From: Mucilaginibacter glaciei
GTDB taxonomy: Bacteria > Bacteroidota > Bacteroidia > Sphingobacteriales > Sphingobacteriaceae
NCBI RefSeq assembly: GCF_014773245.1
Contig: NZ_JACWMX010000001.1
Location: forward strand, 558,001-622,000
Reading direction: 5' to 3'
DNA length: 64,000 nucleotides
Each line of letters begins with the position of its first letter. Position 1 is the first letter of the stretch. Of the stretch, positions 35,444 to 44,137 are shown in pieces. The notes under the pieces are model-generated. The model had not been told where the DNA came from and searched no databases. It saw only the letters and a list, made by a program, of their open reading frames with translations. The translations under genes and the position numbers were made by a program.

Positions 35444-36013
35444 ATGAGAAAGATCAGGATCTTTGAACATATCTCGCTGGATGGCGTGATTGAGCATGAT
35501 GGCGATTACGAATACGGCGCCTGGACGGCACCATACCGGAGCCCGGGCGGGGCCGCCGCCTTACTTGATTCATACGGTATCAACTTTGATCTCCTTCTTG
35601 GCCGAACCACTTACGATTTATGGTCAGCCTATTGGCCAACTGCCGGCAATTTCCCGATGGCTAAAGCCATCAATGCCGCAACCAAATACGTAGCGACGCA
35701 TCATCCCGACAGTTTGCAGTGGGGGCCTTACGGTAAACTGGGCGAAGATGTGATAGCCGGAATCCGCGATTTAAAAGCAACCGACGGCCCTGACCTAATC
35801 ATCTGGGGCAGCTCGACCATTACCTCGGTGCTGCTTGCAGGGGGCTTGGTAGACGACGTTGTGTTAGTTACTTACCCAGTGTTGCTGGGCAGGGGCAGAC
35901 GCCTGTTTTCAGAAGAGTACGATGCACGCGAATTGGAATATGTGAGCACGATAAGCACACCAGCCGGCCTGCAGGTAAACCATTACAAATACGTTGGCGC
36001 GCTGAAATCTTAA
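35444..36013 (+). CDS. Dihydrofolate reductase-family (RibD C-terminal-like) protein
   Basis: A 189-residue protein of the RibD_C/DHFR-like fold. Typical parts are the start RKIRIFEHISLDGVIE, LLGRTTYDLWSAYWP (the GRxTY block), LIIWGSSTITSVLLAGGLVDDVVLVTYPVLLGRGRRLF, which closely follows the family pattern (GSxxLxxxLlxxGLvDEl...P), and a final beta-strand. It probably reduces a pteridine- or other NADPH-dependent substrate, but members are seldom characterised. No link to riboflavin genes here. A VOC protein gene follows after 65 bases. Confidence 0.88.
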   Translation: MRKIRIFEHISLDGVIEHDGDYEYGAWTAPYRSPGGAAALLDSYGINFDLLLGRTTYDLWSAYWPTAGNFPMAKAINAATKYVATHHPDSLQWGPYGKLGEDVIAGIRDLKATDGPDLIIWGSSTITSVLLAGGLVDDVVLVTYPVLLGRGRRLFSEEYDARELEYVSTISTPAGLQVNHYKYVGALKS

Positions 36014-36078
36014 ATAATTGTATCTGAAAAGTAGTAGCTTTCGTTTTTATTTAAATCAACCAATAAAAAAATAAAATT

Positions 36079-36504
36079 ATGCCAGCAATTAATCCACATG
36101 TCAACTTCAACGGAAATGCCGAAGAAGCATTCACCTTTTACAAATCGGTATTTGGCGGCGAGTTTGCCAAAGTTATCCGCTTCAAAGACCTTGCAAACGA
36201 CGAGTTCCCGGTAGCCAAACACGAAGAAAACAAGGTCATGCACATTGCCTTGCCGATAGGTAACGGAAGTATGCTGATGGCAAACGATGTCCCGGAAGCG
36301 ATGGGCCCAACAAACGAAAACGAGAACCGGAGCAAAATTGTAATCTCTGCCGATAGCAAAGAGGAAGCAAACCACTTGTTTAACGGTCTTTCTGCTGGTG
36401 GTGGAGTTGAGTTCCCTATTAGTGATAGCCCCTGGGGTACCTATTTTGGAATGTTTAGGGATAAATATGGGATAGAGTGGATGGTGGAGTTTGACCCCAG
36501 TTAA
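36079..36504 (+). CDS. VOC-family (PhnB/glyoxalase-like) protein
   Basis: A 141-residue vicinal-oxygen-chelate protein of the PhnB type. NPHVNFNGNAEEAFTFYKSVFGGEF opens the first beta-alpha-beta-beta-beta module, MHIALPIGNGSMLMANDVPE closes it, and ADSKEEANHLFNGLSAGGGVEFPISDSPWGTYFGMFRDKYGIEWMV is the second module. The metal site is probably incomplete, as in many PhnB proteins. Function not known; often found beside RibD-like and DoxX-like genes in stress-type clusters. A strong terminator follows. Confidence 0.88.
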   Translation: MPAINPHVNFNGNAEEAFTFYKSVFGGEFAKVIRFKDLANDEFPVAKHEENKVMHIALPIGNGSMLMANDVPEAMGPTNENENRSKIVISADSKEEANHLFNGLSAGGGVEFPISDSPWGTYFGMFRDKYGIEWMVEFDPS

Positions 36505-36522
36505 AACTGATCAACCAGCACA

Positions 36523-36556
36523 TAAAAAAGTCCGGTGCACATGCACCGGACTTTTT
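36523..36556. terminator. Bidirectional terminator, VOC gene / phosphoesterase gene
   Basis: AAAAAGTCCGGTGC pairs with GCACCGGACTTTTT, then a T-rich run; both neighbours are convergent and end here. Confidence 0.88.
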
Positions 36557-36561
36557 ATTTT

Positions 36562-37464
36562 TTAATAGTTTATATACCGCTCCTCAAAACTACCATCGGA
36601 GTATAGGTCAATGAGCCCATAGCCCGGTGCGGTTTCACGCCGGTTGCCTTCCCACCACGCACCGGATACAGCCCCGTCACATATATAGGTAACGTTGTTA
36701 TAAACCAGTTTCTCGCGCAGGTGGATGTGACCGCTCAGGCAAAGCTTTACATTAGGGTGTTGGTAAAACAACTTGATTATTTTTGAGGTGTCGGTATGCA
36801 TATCGCCGCCGTACATTGTCCATTTGTTTACAATGTTATCTTCGATCAAGTTTGTAGCGGTAAGTATCGGTATATGCGATAGGATGAGGACAGGGGTAGT
36901 GCTGCCGGCGCTTTTTAGTTCCTGCTCAAGCCAGTTAAACTGCTCCTCGCCAAGTTTGCCAATATACCAGGTGCCATCTACATCCAGGTGAACACTGTCT
37001 AAAATGATGATCTTCCAGCCGTTCTTTTGCATACTGTAGTATGGCCTGGAGAGTTGTAGCTGATCCATCGAATATATTTTACCGTAAAGCGCCTGCCCTT
37101 TATCATTCTCGTTCCACCATATATCGTGGTTGCCAAGGCAGTAGTTAACCGGAATGCTGCATTCGCTGGCCATTATGCCTTTCATCAGTTTCCATTGCTC
37201 ATCTATGATAGACAGATTTTCCTTATTCATATCAAAAACGATGTCACCGCCGTTCAAGATCAACTCCACTTTGGGCGATTGTTTTTGTACATGATGCAGG
37301 CACCGTTCAAACCGCTTAGGCGCGTCGAACTTGTTTTTTAAATGGACATCCGTTAAGTGCGCTATCCGCAAAACAGATCTTCTGTCTGCCGCAATTGCCG
37401 GGAGTGTCATTGCTGGGGCTAATAGTAGCCCGCCAATATTTTTTAATACCGATCTTCTTTCCAT
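36562..37464 (-). CDS. Calcineurin-like metallophosphoesterase, exported
   Basis: A 300-residue phosphoesterase with all metal motifs in order: AHLTDVHL (DxH), NGGDIVFD (GD), CLGNHDIWW (GNHD), LSHIPIL (H) and LSGHIHLRE (GHxH). I start it at ATG 37464 (MERRSVLKNIGGLLL), which gives a Tat-like or Sec signal with a twin Arg, so it is probably exported. Relatives hydrolyse phosphodiesters or phosphomonoesters (icc/3',5'-cAMP phosphodiesterase group). Substrate unknown. Single gene between a terminator and the tRNA genes. Confidence 0.9.
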   Translation of the reverse strand: MERRSVLKNIGGLLLAPAMTLPAIAADRRSVLRIAHLTDVHLKNKFDAPKRFERCLHHVQKQSPKVELILNGGDIVFDMNKENLSIIDEQWKLMKGIMASECSIPVNYCLGNHDIWWNENDKGQALYGKIYSMDQLQLSRPYYSMQKNGWKIIILDSVHLDVDGTWYIGKLGEEQFNWLEQELKSAGSTTPVLILSHIPILTATNLIEDNIVNKWTMYGGDMHTDTSKIIKLFYQHPNVKLCLSGHIHLREKLVYNNVTYICDGAVSGAWWEGNRRETAPGYGLIDLYSDGSFEERYINY

Positions 37465-37562
37465 GTTGTTTACAAGCGCAAATATTACTGGCAAAATTAA
37501 GATCGCAATTTAAATTTAGTGTTAAATGATGGTGGGTAATTGGTATGACTCGAATTCAAAAC

Positions 37563-37597
37563 AAAAAAGCCCGATGCGGACATGCATCGGACTTTTG
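37563..37597 (-). terminator. Terminator after tRNA-Leu
   Basis: On the minus strand AAAGTCCGATGC pairs with GCATCGGGCTTTT around ATGTCC, followed by T residues. It starts at the base after the tRNA end. Confidence 0.85.
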
Positions 37598-37682
37598 TAC
37601 TCAGAGCGGGAATCGAACCCGCACTCCTTTAACGGGAACAGGATTTTAAGTCCTGCGTGTCTACCAGTTCCACCATCTGAGC
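37598..37682 (-). tRNA. tRNA-Leu (anticodon UAA)
   Basis: An 85-base class II tRNA. Acceptor arm GCTCAGA pairs with TCTGAGT (one G-U at the first pair), discriminator A; the anticodon stem CAGGA/TCCTG encloses CTTAAAA, giving UAA; a long variable arm CCCGTTAAAGG and the T-arm GCGGGTTCGATTCCCGC follow. CCA is not encoded. Confidence 0.95.
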
Positions 37683-37704
37683 AGGTGATTAACCTTTTAA
37701 CAAT

Positions 37705-37731
37705 AAATCCCTCTGTATGAGAGAGGGATTT
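37705..37731. other. Hairpin between the two tRNA genes
   Basis: AATCCCTCT pairs with AGAGGGATT around GTATGAG. It could be a processing site or a partial terminator between the tRNAs. Confidence 0.55.
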
Positions 37732-37732
37732 G

Positions 37733-37805
<73 letters not shown>

Positions 37806-37859
37806 ATTGGTATTTTCCTTTAAACTTTAAAGCTTTCGCACATGTTGTTTGCGGGAGTG

Positions 37860-37889
37860 CAAATATAGACAGAAATGAATGTTCTGCAA
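37860..37889 (-). promoter_or_regulatory. Promoter of the tRNA-Gly/tRNA-Leu transcript
   Basis: On the minus strand TTG (37889-37887) is followed after exactly 19 bases by TATATTTG (37867-37860) and then C, the classical strong Bacteroidota promoter. Transcription should start about 50 bases ahead of tRNA-Gly. Confidence 0.8.
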
Positions 37890-37917
37890 GGGAAAATCAA
37901 AACTTTTTTAAAGTTTT

Positions 37918-38400
37918 TTATAACTCACTGTTTTTCAAAACCTCTGCGGTAAGTTCGGGTTCAAAACCACGGCCTAAAGCGTACTGTTGTAATTTATAGG
38001 TCCTTTTCCGTGCGTTCTTTTCGGTAACGGTATTAGCCTTTTTTTCTATAATTCGGGCCAATACCGCCATATAGTCGTCCAGGTCAATGGTCAATAATGC
38101 TTTTTTTATAAGCGGTGCCGATACTTTTTTTAATTGCAGGCCTTGTTTTATCTTGATCTTGCCCCAATGTTTCTGGTTAAATTTGCCCCGCACATAAGCT
38201 TTGGCAAATCGTTCTTCGTTTAAATAATTTTCTTCCACCAATCGGCTGATGATGTTCTCCACTGCCGCTGTCCACAAGCCCCATTCATATAATTTATCAC
38301 GCACCTCCTGCTGCGAACGTTCCTGGTAGGCGCAATAGTTCTCTGCCTTTTTTAGGCCAACTTTTTCATCGGTTATCTTGATCGGTTTAGGCGTATCCAT
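37918..38400 (-). CDS. recX: RecX-family regulatory protein
   Basis: A 160-residue RecX that modulates RecA filaments. Three-helix repeats are visible: AENYCAYQERSQQEVRDKLYEWG, IISRLVEENYLNEERFAKAYVRGKFNQKHWG (the conserved YLdDxrFAxxyvr block) and KIKQGLQLKKVSAPLIKKAL. The true start is ATG 38400 (MDTPKPIKI); the codons before it are only TTG/ATT. recA is not adjacent. It is divergent from murF-alr with a 57-base spacer and is followed by the tRNA promoter. Confidence 0.92.
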   Translation of the reverse strand: MDTPKPIKITDEKVGLKKAENYCAYQERSQQEVRDKLYEWGLWTAAVENIISRLVEENYLNEERFAKAYVRGKFNQKHWGKIKIKQGLQLKKVSAPLIKKALLTIDLDDYMAVLARIIEKKANTVTEKNARKRTYKLQQYALGRGFEPELTAEVLKNSEL

Positions 38401-38457
38401 CAAAATCAAAATACGTTAAAATTCTTCAATTAGCAGAAATATAAGCAAATTCGTATT

Positions 38458-40917
38458 ATGCAATCTACCTATACCATAAATGATGTAAAGCGGGTGATCG
38501 ATGCTGTTGGTGATGTGGCTGCAAATACCACCGTTAGCATCCTGGTTACGGATAGCCGGCGGATCATTAATCCGGCTGCATCCTTGTTTTTTGCATTGAA
38601 TAACCGGCGCGACGGCCACCAGTTCATCGTTGATGCTTACGCAGCGGGTATCCGCAATTTTGTAGTGAGCCATCAACCGGACACGATCATGCCCGATGCT
38701 AACTTCCTGGTGGTTGATAATGTACTCGCTGCTTTGCAGGCTTTATCGGCGCATCACCGCAATCAGTTTAACATCCCGGTGATCGGTATTACGGGCAGCA
38801 ATGGTAAAACCATTGTTAAAGAGTGGCTTTACCAGTTGATGTGCCCCGAAAATAACATTGTACGTAACCCAAAAAGTTATAATTCGCAAATTGGCGTGCC
38901 TATTTCAGTTTGGCAAATGAATGACACCCACACGCTCGGTATTTTCGAGGCAGGTATCTCTGTTCCTGATGAAATGGAAAAACTGGAAACTATCGTACAA
39001 CCAACTATAGGGATATTAACACATATTGGCACCGCCCATGATGAAGGTTTCGAAGGCCGCGAACAAAAGATCGACGAAAAGCTAAAGCTGTTTAAAAATT
39101 GCAAACAAATCATATACAACTACGACCAGCTTAAAGACCATGCAGAGGAACTGAAAAGCCACGAATGCTTTACGTGGAGCCGCAAGTTTAACCTGGCCGA
39201 TCTGTATGTGTTCAGCGAGACGACCATCTCAGGTAAGTATTATTTGCGTGCCGTTTATAACCAAAAGGAAATAGAATGCCTGATCCCATTTAGGGACGGG
39301 GCTTCTGTCGAAAACGCCATCGTATGTTGGGCAACCATGCTGGCCATGGGTTACAGCGCCGCTGATGCCGACGATAGGATAGAGCGGCTCACCGCCGTGA
39401 GTATGCGGTTGGAATTAAAAACAGGTATCAACGATTGCTCGGTGATCGACGACTCTTACAACTCGGATATCCAATCGTTAGAGATCGCGCTGAATTTTCT
39501 TGATCAACAGAATCAGCACCATAAAAAAACCTTGATCCTGTCGGATATTTATCAGTCGGGTTTAGAAGAGGAAGCGCTTTACAAGCAGGTCGCGCAAATG
39601 ATCAAAGATAAGCAGGTAGAGAGATTTATCGGCGTAGGCGCGGCTTTGCAGGCAAACAAAGCTTACTTCGATTTGCCTGAGATCCACTTTTATGATGATA
39701 CGGCAGCTCTGATAAAAGACTTGGGGAAACTGCATTTACACCAGGAAACTATCCTGATCAAAGGCTCCCGTAGTTTTGAATTTGAAAAGGTAAGCAGGGC
39801 GCTGGTACAGAAAGCGCACGAAACGGTGATGGAAATTAACCTCAACACCCTTTTAAGTAACCTCAACTATTATAAAGCGAGGCTTAATCCCGGTGTTAAG
39901 CTGATGGCGATGGTAAAGGCTTTCTCGTACGGGAGCGGTAGTTTTGAGGTAGCTAATATCCTGCAATATAATAAAGTAGACTACCTCGCGGTGGCTTATA
40001 CAGATGAGGGTATCGAACTCCGGGAATCGGGTATCAGCTTACCTATTATGGTTTTAAACCCCGAGCCATTGGCTTACGATAAATTGATATACAATAAGTT
40101 AGAACCAGTTATATATAGTTTTAATTTACTGGATGAATTTGTAAAATTTGCTCAGGAAAATGATATTGCCGAGTACCCGGTACATATCAAAATAGATAGC
40201 GGTATGCATCGGGTGGGCTTCGAAGACTTTGAAGTAGAAGCGCTTTGTGATCTGTTGGCGGTAAACAATTATATGCGTGTGCAATCTGTTTATTCGCACC
40301 TGGCGGCAAGCGATGCAGAGCAGCATGACTTGTTTACGTTGAAGCAGATCGGCATTTTTGAAAAGGCCTGTGCCCAAATAGAAGATACCCTTGGCTACTA
40401 CGTTATCAAACATGTTAGTAATACATCGGGCATCGTTAGGTGGCCAAATGCCCAGTACGATATGGTACGTTTAGGCATCGGTTTATACGGGGTAGATGCG
40501 GCGGTTTCGCCGGATGATACCAGTCTGCGGCCTATCGCAACGCTTAAAACCACCGTATCGCAGGTTAAAAAGGTTTTGGCATCAGAAACAATTGGTTATA
40601 ATCGCAATGGCAGCCTCAAAACCGATGGGCAAATTGCTACAGTACGCATAGGCTATGCTGATGGTTACCGCCGAGCCTTTGGCAATGGCGTAGGTAAAAT
40701 GCTGGTAAATGGTGTGCTGGTACCCACAGTGGGCAATGTATCTATGGATATGTGCATGCTTGACGTGAGCGCTGCCGAAGTAAAGGAGGGCGACGAAGTA
40801 ATTGTATTTAACGACCAGTTGCGGATAGAGGAACTGGCACAGCAAATAGGTACCATCCCATATGAAATATTAACAAATGTTTCGGAGCGGGTTAAAAGAG
40901 TGTACTTTTACGAATAG
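38458..40917 (+). CDS. murF: Bifunctional MurF ligase / alanine racemase
   Basis: An 819-residue fusion. Residues 1-455 are MurF, which adds D-Ala-D-Ala to UDP-MurNAc-tripeptide with ATP: GITGSNGKTIVKEW is the P-loop, FEAGIS and DDSYNSD follow, and the SRSFEFEKV end is typical. Residues 458-819 are alanine racemase: VMEINLNTLLSNLNYY then MVKAFSYGSGS with the PLP-binding Lys, HIKIDSGMHRVGF, and GNVSMDMCMLDVS carrying the partner region. It thus makes D-Ala and uses D-Ala-D-Ala in one chain. The MurF-Alr fusion is common in this phylum. Starts four bases after an AAATTCG box. Confidence 0.97.
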   Translation: MQSTYTINDVKRVIDAVGDVAANTTVSILVTDSRRIINPAASLFFALNNRRDGHQFIVDAYAAGIRNFVVSHQPDTIMPDANFLVVDNVLAALQALSAHHRNQFNIPVIGITGSNGKTIVKEWLYQLMCPENNIVRNPKSYNSQIGVPISVWQMNDTHTLGIFEAGISVPDEMEKLETIVQPTIGILTHIGTAHDEGFEGREQKIDEKLKLFKNCKQIIYNYDQLKDHAEELKSHECFTWSRKFNLADLYVFSETTISGKYYLRAVYNQKEIECLIPFRDGASVENAIVCWATMLAMGYSAADADDRIERLTAVSMRLELKTGINDCSVIDDSYNSDIQSLEIALNFLDQQNQHHKKTLILSDIYQSGLEEEALYKQVAQMIKDKQVERFIGVGAALQANKAYFDLPEIHFYDDTAALIKDLGKLHLHQETILIKGSRSFEFEKVSRALVQKAHETVMEINLNTLLSNLNYYKARLNPGVKLMAMVKAFSYGSGSFEVANILQYNKVDYLAVAYTDEGIELRESGISLPIMVLNPEPLAYDKLIYNKLEPVIYSFNLLDEFVKFAQENDIAEYPVHIKIDSGMHRVGFEDFEVEALCDLLAVNNYMRVQSVYSHLAASDAEQHDLFTLKQIGIFEKACAQIEDTLGYYVIKHVSNTSGIVRWPNAQYDMVRLGIGLYGVDAAVSPDDTSLRPIATLKTTVSQVKKVLASETIGYNRNGSLKTDGQIATVRIGYADGYRRAFGNGVGKMLVNGVLVPTVGNVSMDMCMLDVSAAEVKEGDEVIVFNDQLRIEELAQQIGTIPYEILTNVSERVKRVYFYE

Positions 40918-40919
40918 AA

Positions 40920-41516
40920 ATGAAAAGGTTATTCCGCGCGCTGCTTAATTATTTTATTAAAGGGATGCTGGTGGTGGTGCCATTGGGTGCTGCTTTCTTC
41001 CTTATCTTTTGGGCCGTATCGAGTATAGATAACGCGCTGAACATCAGCGATTTTTTTTTGGTTAATCCAACTACCGGTAAACCTATGCACATTCCCGGTT
41101 TGGGCATAGTGAATGTAATTGTGATCATCCTGATATCGGGTATTTTAGTTACCAGCGTAATTACCGACCCGATAAAAGGTTGGTTTCACCGCTGGCTTAA
41201 CCGGCTGCCGATCTTTAAATTCCTCTACTCATCCATCAAAGATTTGACGGAAGCTTTCGTGGGGGATGAGAAAAAATTCAACGAGCCGGTGATTGTTGAG
41301 GTAAATGAATTCGGACTGAAAAAAATTGGCTTCCTGGTACAAAAGGATATGAAAGCCATCGGTTTACCCGTCGATGTTGCCGTGTATTTTCCGTATTCCT
41401 ATTCGTTTGCGGGGCAGGTAGTTATCGTATCTGCCGACAAAGTGAAATCAATCGATATTACTGCCGCCGAGGCCATGAAGTTTGTTATCTCCGGCGGGGT
41501 TAGTGGGTTGGAATAA
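40920..41516 (+). CDS. DUF502-family membrane protein
   Basis: A 198-residue inner-membrane protein of the DUF502 family, which has no fixed function. Two TM helices are clear: FIKGMLVVVPLGAAFFLIFWAV (about residues 12-33) and IVNVIVIILISGILVTSVI (about 60-80). Then KGWFHRWLNRLPIFKFLYSSIKDLTEAF, the family block, and a C-terminal cytosolic beta domain (VIVEVNEFGLKKIGFLVQ). It begins two bases after murF-alr and is co-transcribed with it. Its end overlaps the convergent MFS gene by 17 bases. Confidence 0.93.
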   Translation: MKRLFRALLNYFIKGMLVVVPLGAAFFLIFWAVSSIDNALNISDFFLVNPTTGKPMHIPGLGIVNVIVIILISGILVTSVITDPIKGWFHRWLNRLPIFKFLYSSIKDLTEAFVGDEKKFNEPVIVEVNEFGLKKIGFLVQKDMKAIGLPVDVAVYFPYSYSFAGQVVIVSADKVKSIDITAAEAMKFVISGGVSGLE

Positions 41517-42750
41517 GCTTTGGCGGTTCCTTTTTCTTAAAGCTGCGGATTGTCAGCGCAATACTTATCATCATCAAAATAGCACCCATTAAAAATGGCG
41601 CACCCGGGAAATAGACCGGGCTTTCTTTTGATGTGGTAAAGTGATGGAATAAGGTAGTCATAATCAACGGGCCGATTATGGTCGTAACACTTACCAAACT
41701 TGTTAAAGCACCTTGCAGTTCTCCTTGCTCTTTAGGGCTCACATGTTCGGATATAAAGCCCTGCATCGCCGTACCGCCAATGCCGCCTAAACAATAGGGG
41801 ATCATAAACGCATACATTAGCCAACCGGTGTTGTTAAAAGCGATCAATATAAGGCCTATGCCGTAAAAGGCGATGCCTGCCATGATGTTTTTCCGCAGCC
41901 CGAATTTAGGGATGGTCCAGCGTACAAAAAAGCCCTGGATACCCACAATAAGTAAACCCAGGAACATTCCTAAAGCGCTGATGCTCGAGCCCGTCCACTT
42001 AAATTTTTCTATCAGGTAAAAGGGCAAGGTACTCTCTACAGCTTTCTGGCCAATATAAACAATGGTATATGCTGTTATCAGTGTACTTACCGCTGTCGAG
42101 TACTTCCGTAAACGTAATAGAGAACCTACCGGATTAGAACGTTTCCAATCAAAGCGGCGGCGGTTTTTCATATCCAGCGATTCGGGCAGGATAAAGAAGC
42201 CATATATCGCGTTTATAAATGCAAGTCCTGCTGCAACTATAAAGGGTAATTTGATATAGATATCGCCTAAGAATCCACCCATTCCGATACCTAAAATAAA
42301 ACCCAAGCCTGTTGCGGCACCTATTAACCCAAAGTTAGCGGCGCGCTTGTCGCCACTGCTTACGTCGGAAATGTAAGCGGTAGCAGTTGTGGTGCTGGCC
42401 CCGGCTATACCTGCAATAAAACGTCCTACAAATAGCCATAAAATGGTTGGGGCAAAGGCCATGAACATATAGTCGATACCGAATCCCAAGAGAGAAAAAA
42501 GAAGGATAGGCCGCCTACCATACCGGTCGCTAAGGTTACCTAAAACCGGCGAGAACAGGAATTGCATGGTAGCGTAGGTAAAAGTAAGATAGCCGCTGTA
42601 CTGGCTCGCCATGCTGATATCCACATGGGCCAACTGCTCTAATAATTTAGGTATGATAGGAATAATGATTCCCAAACCAAGCGTATCAATAAAAACTGTA
42701 ACAAAAATAAAGCCTAACGCCGCCTTGCCGTGCTGTTTGGGTTGATCCAT
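41500..42750 (-). CDS. MFS transporter, TetA (TCR/Tet) type, copy A
   Basis: A 416-residue 12-TM major facilitator exporter. GNLSDRYGRRPILLFSLLG is the loop 2-3 motif A in the form seen in TetA drug/H+ antiporters, and LGLGIIIPIIPKLL in helix 1 and GRFIAGIAGASTTTATAYISD in helix 4-5 also match. It should pump small molecules out with a proton coupling; substrate unknown. It is a diverged paralogue of the next gene in the same direction, sharing motif [10 protein letters not shown] and the end of the protein. The gap between them is 54 bases, so they may share a transcript. Confidence 0.9.
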   Translation of the reverse strand: MDQPKQHGKAALGFIFVTVFIDTLGLGIIIPIIPKLLEQLAHVDISMASQYSGYLTFTYATMQFLFSPVLGNLSDRYGRRPILLFSLLGFGIDYMFMAFAPTILWLFVGRFIAGIAGASTTTATAYISDVSSGDKRAANFGLIGAATGLGFILGIGMGGFLGDIYIKLPFIVAAGLAFINAIYGFFILPESLDMKNRRRFDWKRSNPVGSLLRLRKYSTAVSTLITAYTIVYIGQKAVESTLPFYLIEKFKWTGSSISALGMFLGLLIVGIQGFFVRWTIPKFGLRKNIMAGIAFYGIGLILIAFNNTGWLMYAFMIPYCLGGIGGTAMQGFISEHVSPKEQGELQGALTSLVSVTTIIGPLIMTTLFHHFTTSKESPVYFPGAPFLMGAILMMISIALTIRSFKKKEPPKLIPTH

Positions 42751-42804
42751 ATAGTGTAATTAGCATCCATGCGGTATATTATACAGATGCTTGTAATAAT
42801 AGTT

Positions 42805-44031
42805 TTAAGCCGCTTGTTTTTTAAAACTTCGTACGGCCAATATTGCACCTATCAGCATCAATGTGGCGGCTACAAAATAGGGGGCGCCCGGTAATAAAAA
42901 AGGAGCCTTGGGGCTGGTGAAATAATAGAAGGTATAAGTCATGAACCAGGGGCCGAAAATTGAGCTAAGGCTCATCAAGCTCGTCAGTCCGCCTTGTAAC
43001 TCGCCCTGTTCATTTTTGGGAACTTCGTTACTCATTACACCTTGTAAGGCAGGGCCACAGATGCCACCTAAAGCATAGGGCACCATAAAAGCAAACATCA
43101 TCCACCCCTGGCTGGCCAGCCCAAATAACAGCATCCCCACTGCGTAAAATAGCAAACCTACCCATATACTACGTTGCTGCCCTAATTTAGGTATCACTAC
43201 CCTGATTAGTCCGCCCTGAACAATCGCTATAGTCAAACCAATAAAGCCCAGGGAATAGCCCACAACATCTTCGCTCCATTTGAATTTCTCCATCGTATAA
43301 AACGTCCATACGCTTTGTACCGCGTGTGCGGCAAAGTAAACGATGAACAGGCAAACCGCCAGCCCGATAACCTGCGGGTATTTCTTTAATTGCATTAAGC
43401 TTCCTAATGGGTTAGCGCGTTTCCAGTCGAAATCGCGGCGGTGTTCTTTATCTAAAGATTCGGGCAGGATAAAGAAGCCGTAGGCTGCGTTTAAAAGCGC
43501 CAATGCGGCTGCGGCGTAAAAAGGGTAGTGGGTATCATATTTGCCTAATATGCCGCCTATTACCGGCCCTATAATGAAGCCCAGACCGAAGGCTACACCA
43601 ATCATCCCAAAATTTTGCGCGCGTTTTTCGGGTTCGCTTACATCAGCGATGTAGGCAGATGCGGTAGTAAAACTTGCGCCGGTGATGCCTGCTATTACGC
43701 GGCCTAAAAACAACCAGCCAATGGTGGGCGCAAAAGCAAGGAAAAGATAATCGATCCCAAAACCTAATAACGAAAATAATAGAACCGGCCTGCGGCCGTA
43801 TTTATCGCTCAGGTTGCCAATAACCGGCGAAAACAGGAATTGCATTACCGCGTAAGCTACAAGCAGTAAACCCGAATAACGGGATGCCTCGCTGATGTTA
43901 CCATGGATCAGCTTTTCGATCAGTTTCGGAAAAACCGGGATAATGATAGCTAAACCTATTACATCAATTAACAAGGTCACAAAAATGAAGCTTAAGGCAG
44001 CCTTCTTTTTAGGTTGGGTTAGGGTGTCCAT
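42805..44031 (-). CDS. MFS transporter, TetA (TCR/Tet) type, copy B
   Basis: A 408-residue 12-TM paralogue of the neighbouring MFS gene, first in transcription order. The same blocks appear: [35 protein letters not shown] (motif A), [52 protein letters not shown] and [15 protein letters not shown]. Drug-resistance relatives share these, but no substrate can be claimed. Probably arose by tandem duplication with subsequent drift, as the cores are far more alike than the ends. Confidence 0.9.
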   Translation of the reverse strand: MDTLTQPKKKAALSFIFVTLLIDVIGLAIIIPVFPKLIEKLIHGNISEASRYSGLLLVAYAVMQFLFSPVIGNLSDKYGRRPVLLFSLLGFGIDYLFLAFAPTIGWLFLGRVIAGITGASFTTASAYIADVSEPEKRAQNFGMIGVAFGLGFIIGPVIGGILGKYDTHYPFYAAAALALLNAAYGFFILPESLDKEHRRDFDWKRANPLGSLMQLKKYPQVIGLAVCLFIVYFAAHAVQSVWTFYTMEKFKWSEDVVGYSLGFIGLTIAIVQGGLIRVVIPKLGQQRSIWVGLLFYAVGMLLFGLASQGWMMFAFMVPYALGGICGPALQGVMSNEVPKNEQGELQGGLTSLMSLSSIFGPWFMTYTFYYFTSPKAPFLLPGAPYFVAATLMLIGAILAVRSFKKQAA

Positions 44032-44137
44032 TAGCGTAAATAAACAATTAAATTTTTTAATATTCAGGCAAATTCACAAAATAATATCTGGTTAATTAAA
44101 AAATATATTCTTAAATTGACTAAAAATTTAGTTCACC

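Noticed and set aside
41500..44031. Drug-resistance island (tet genes)
   Set aside because: The MFS genes only share family motifs with TetA; no tetR, integron or transposon is nearby and base composition does not differ visibly from neighbours.
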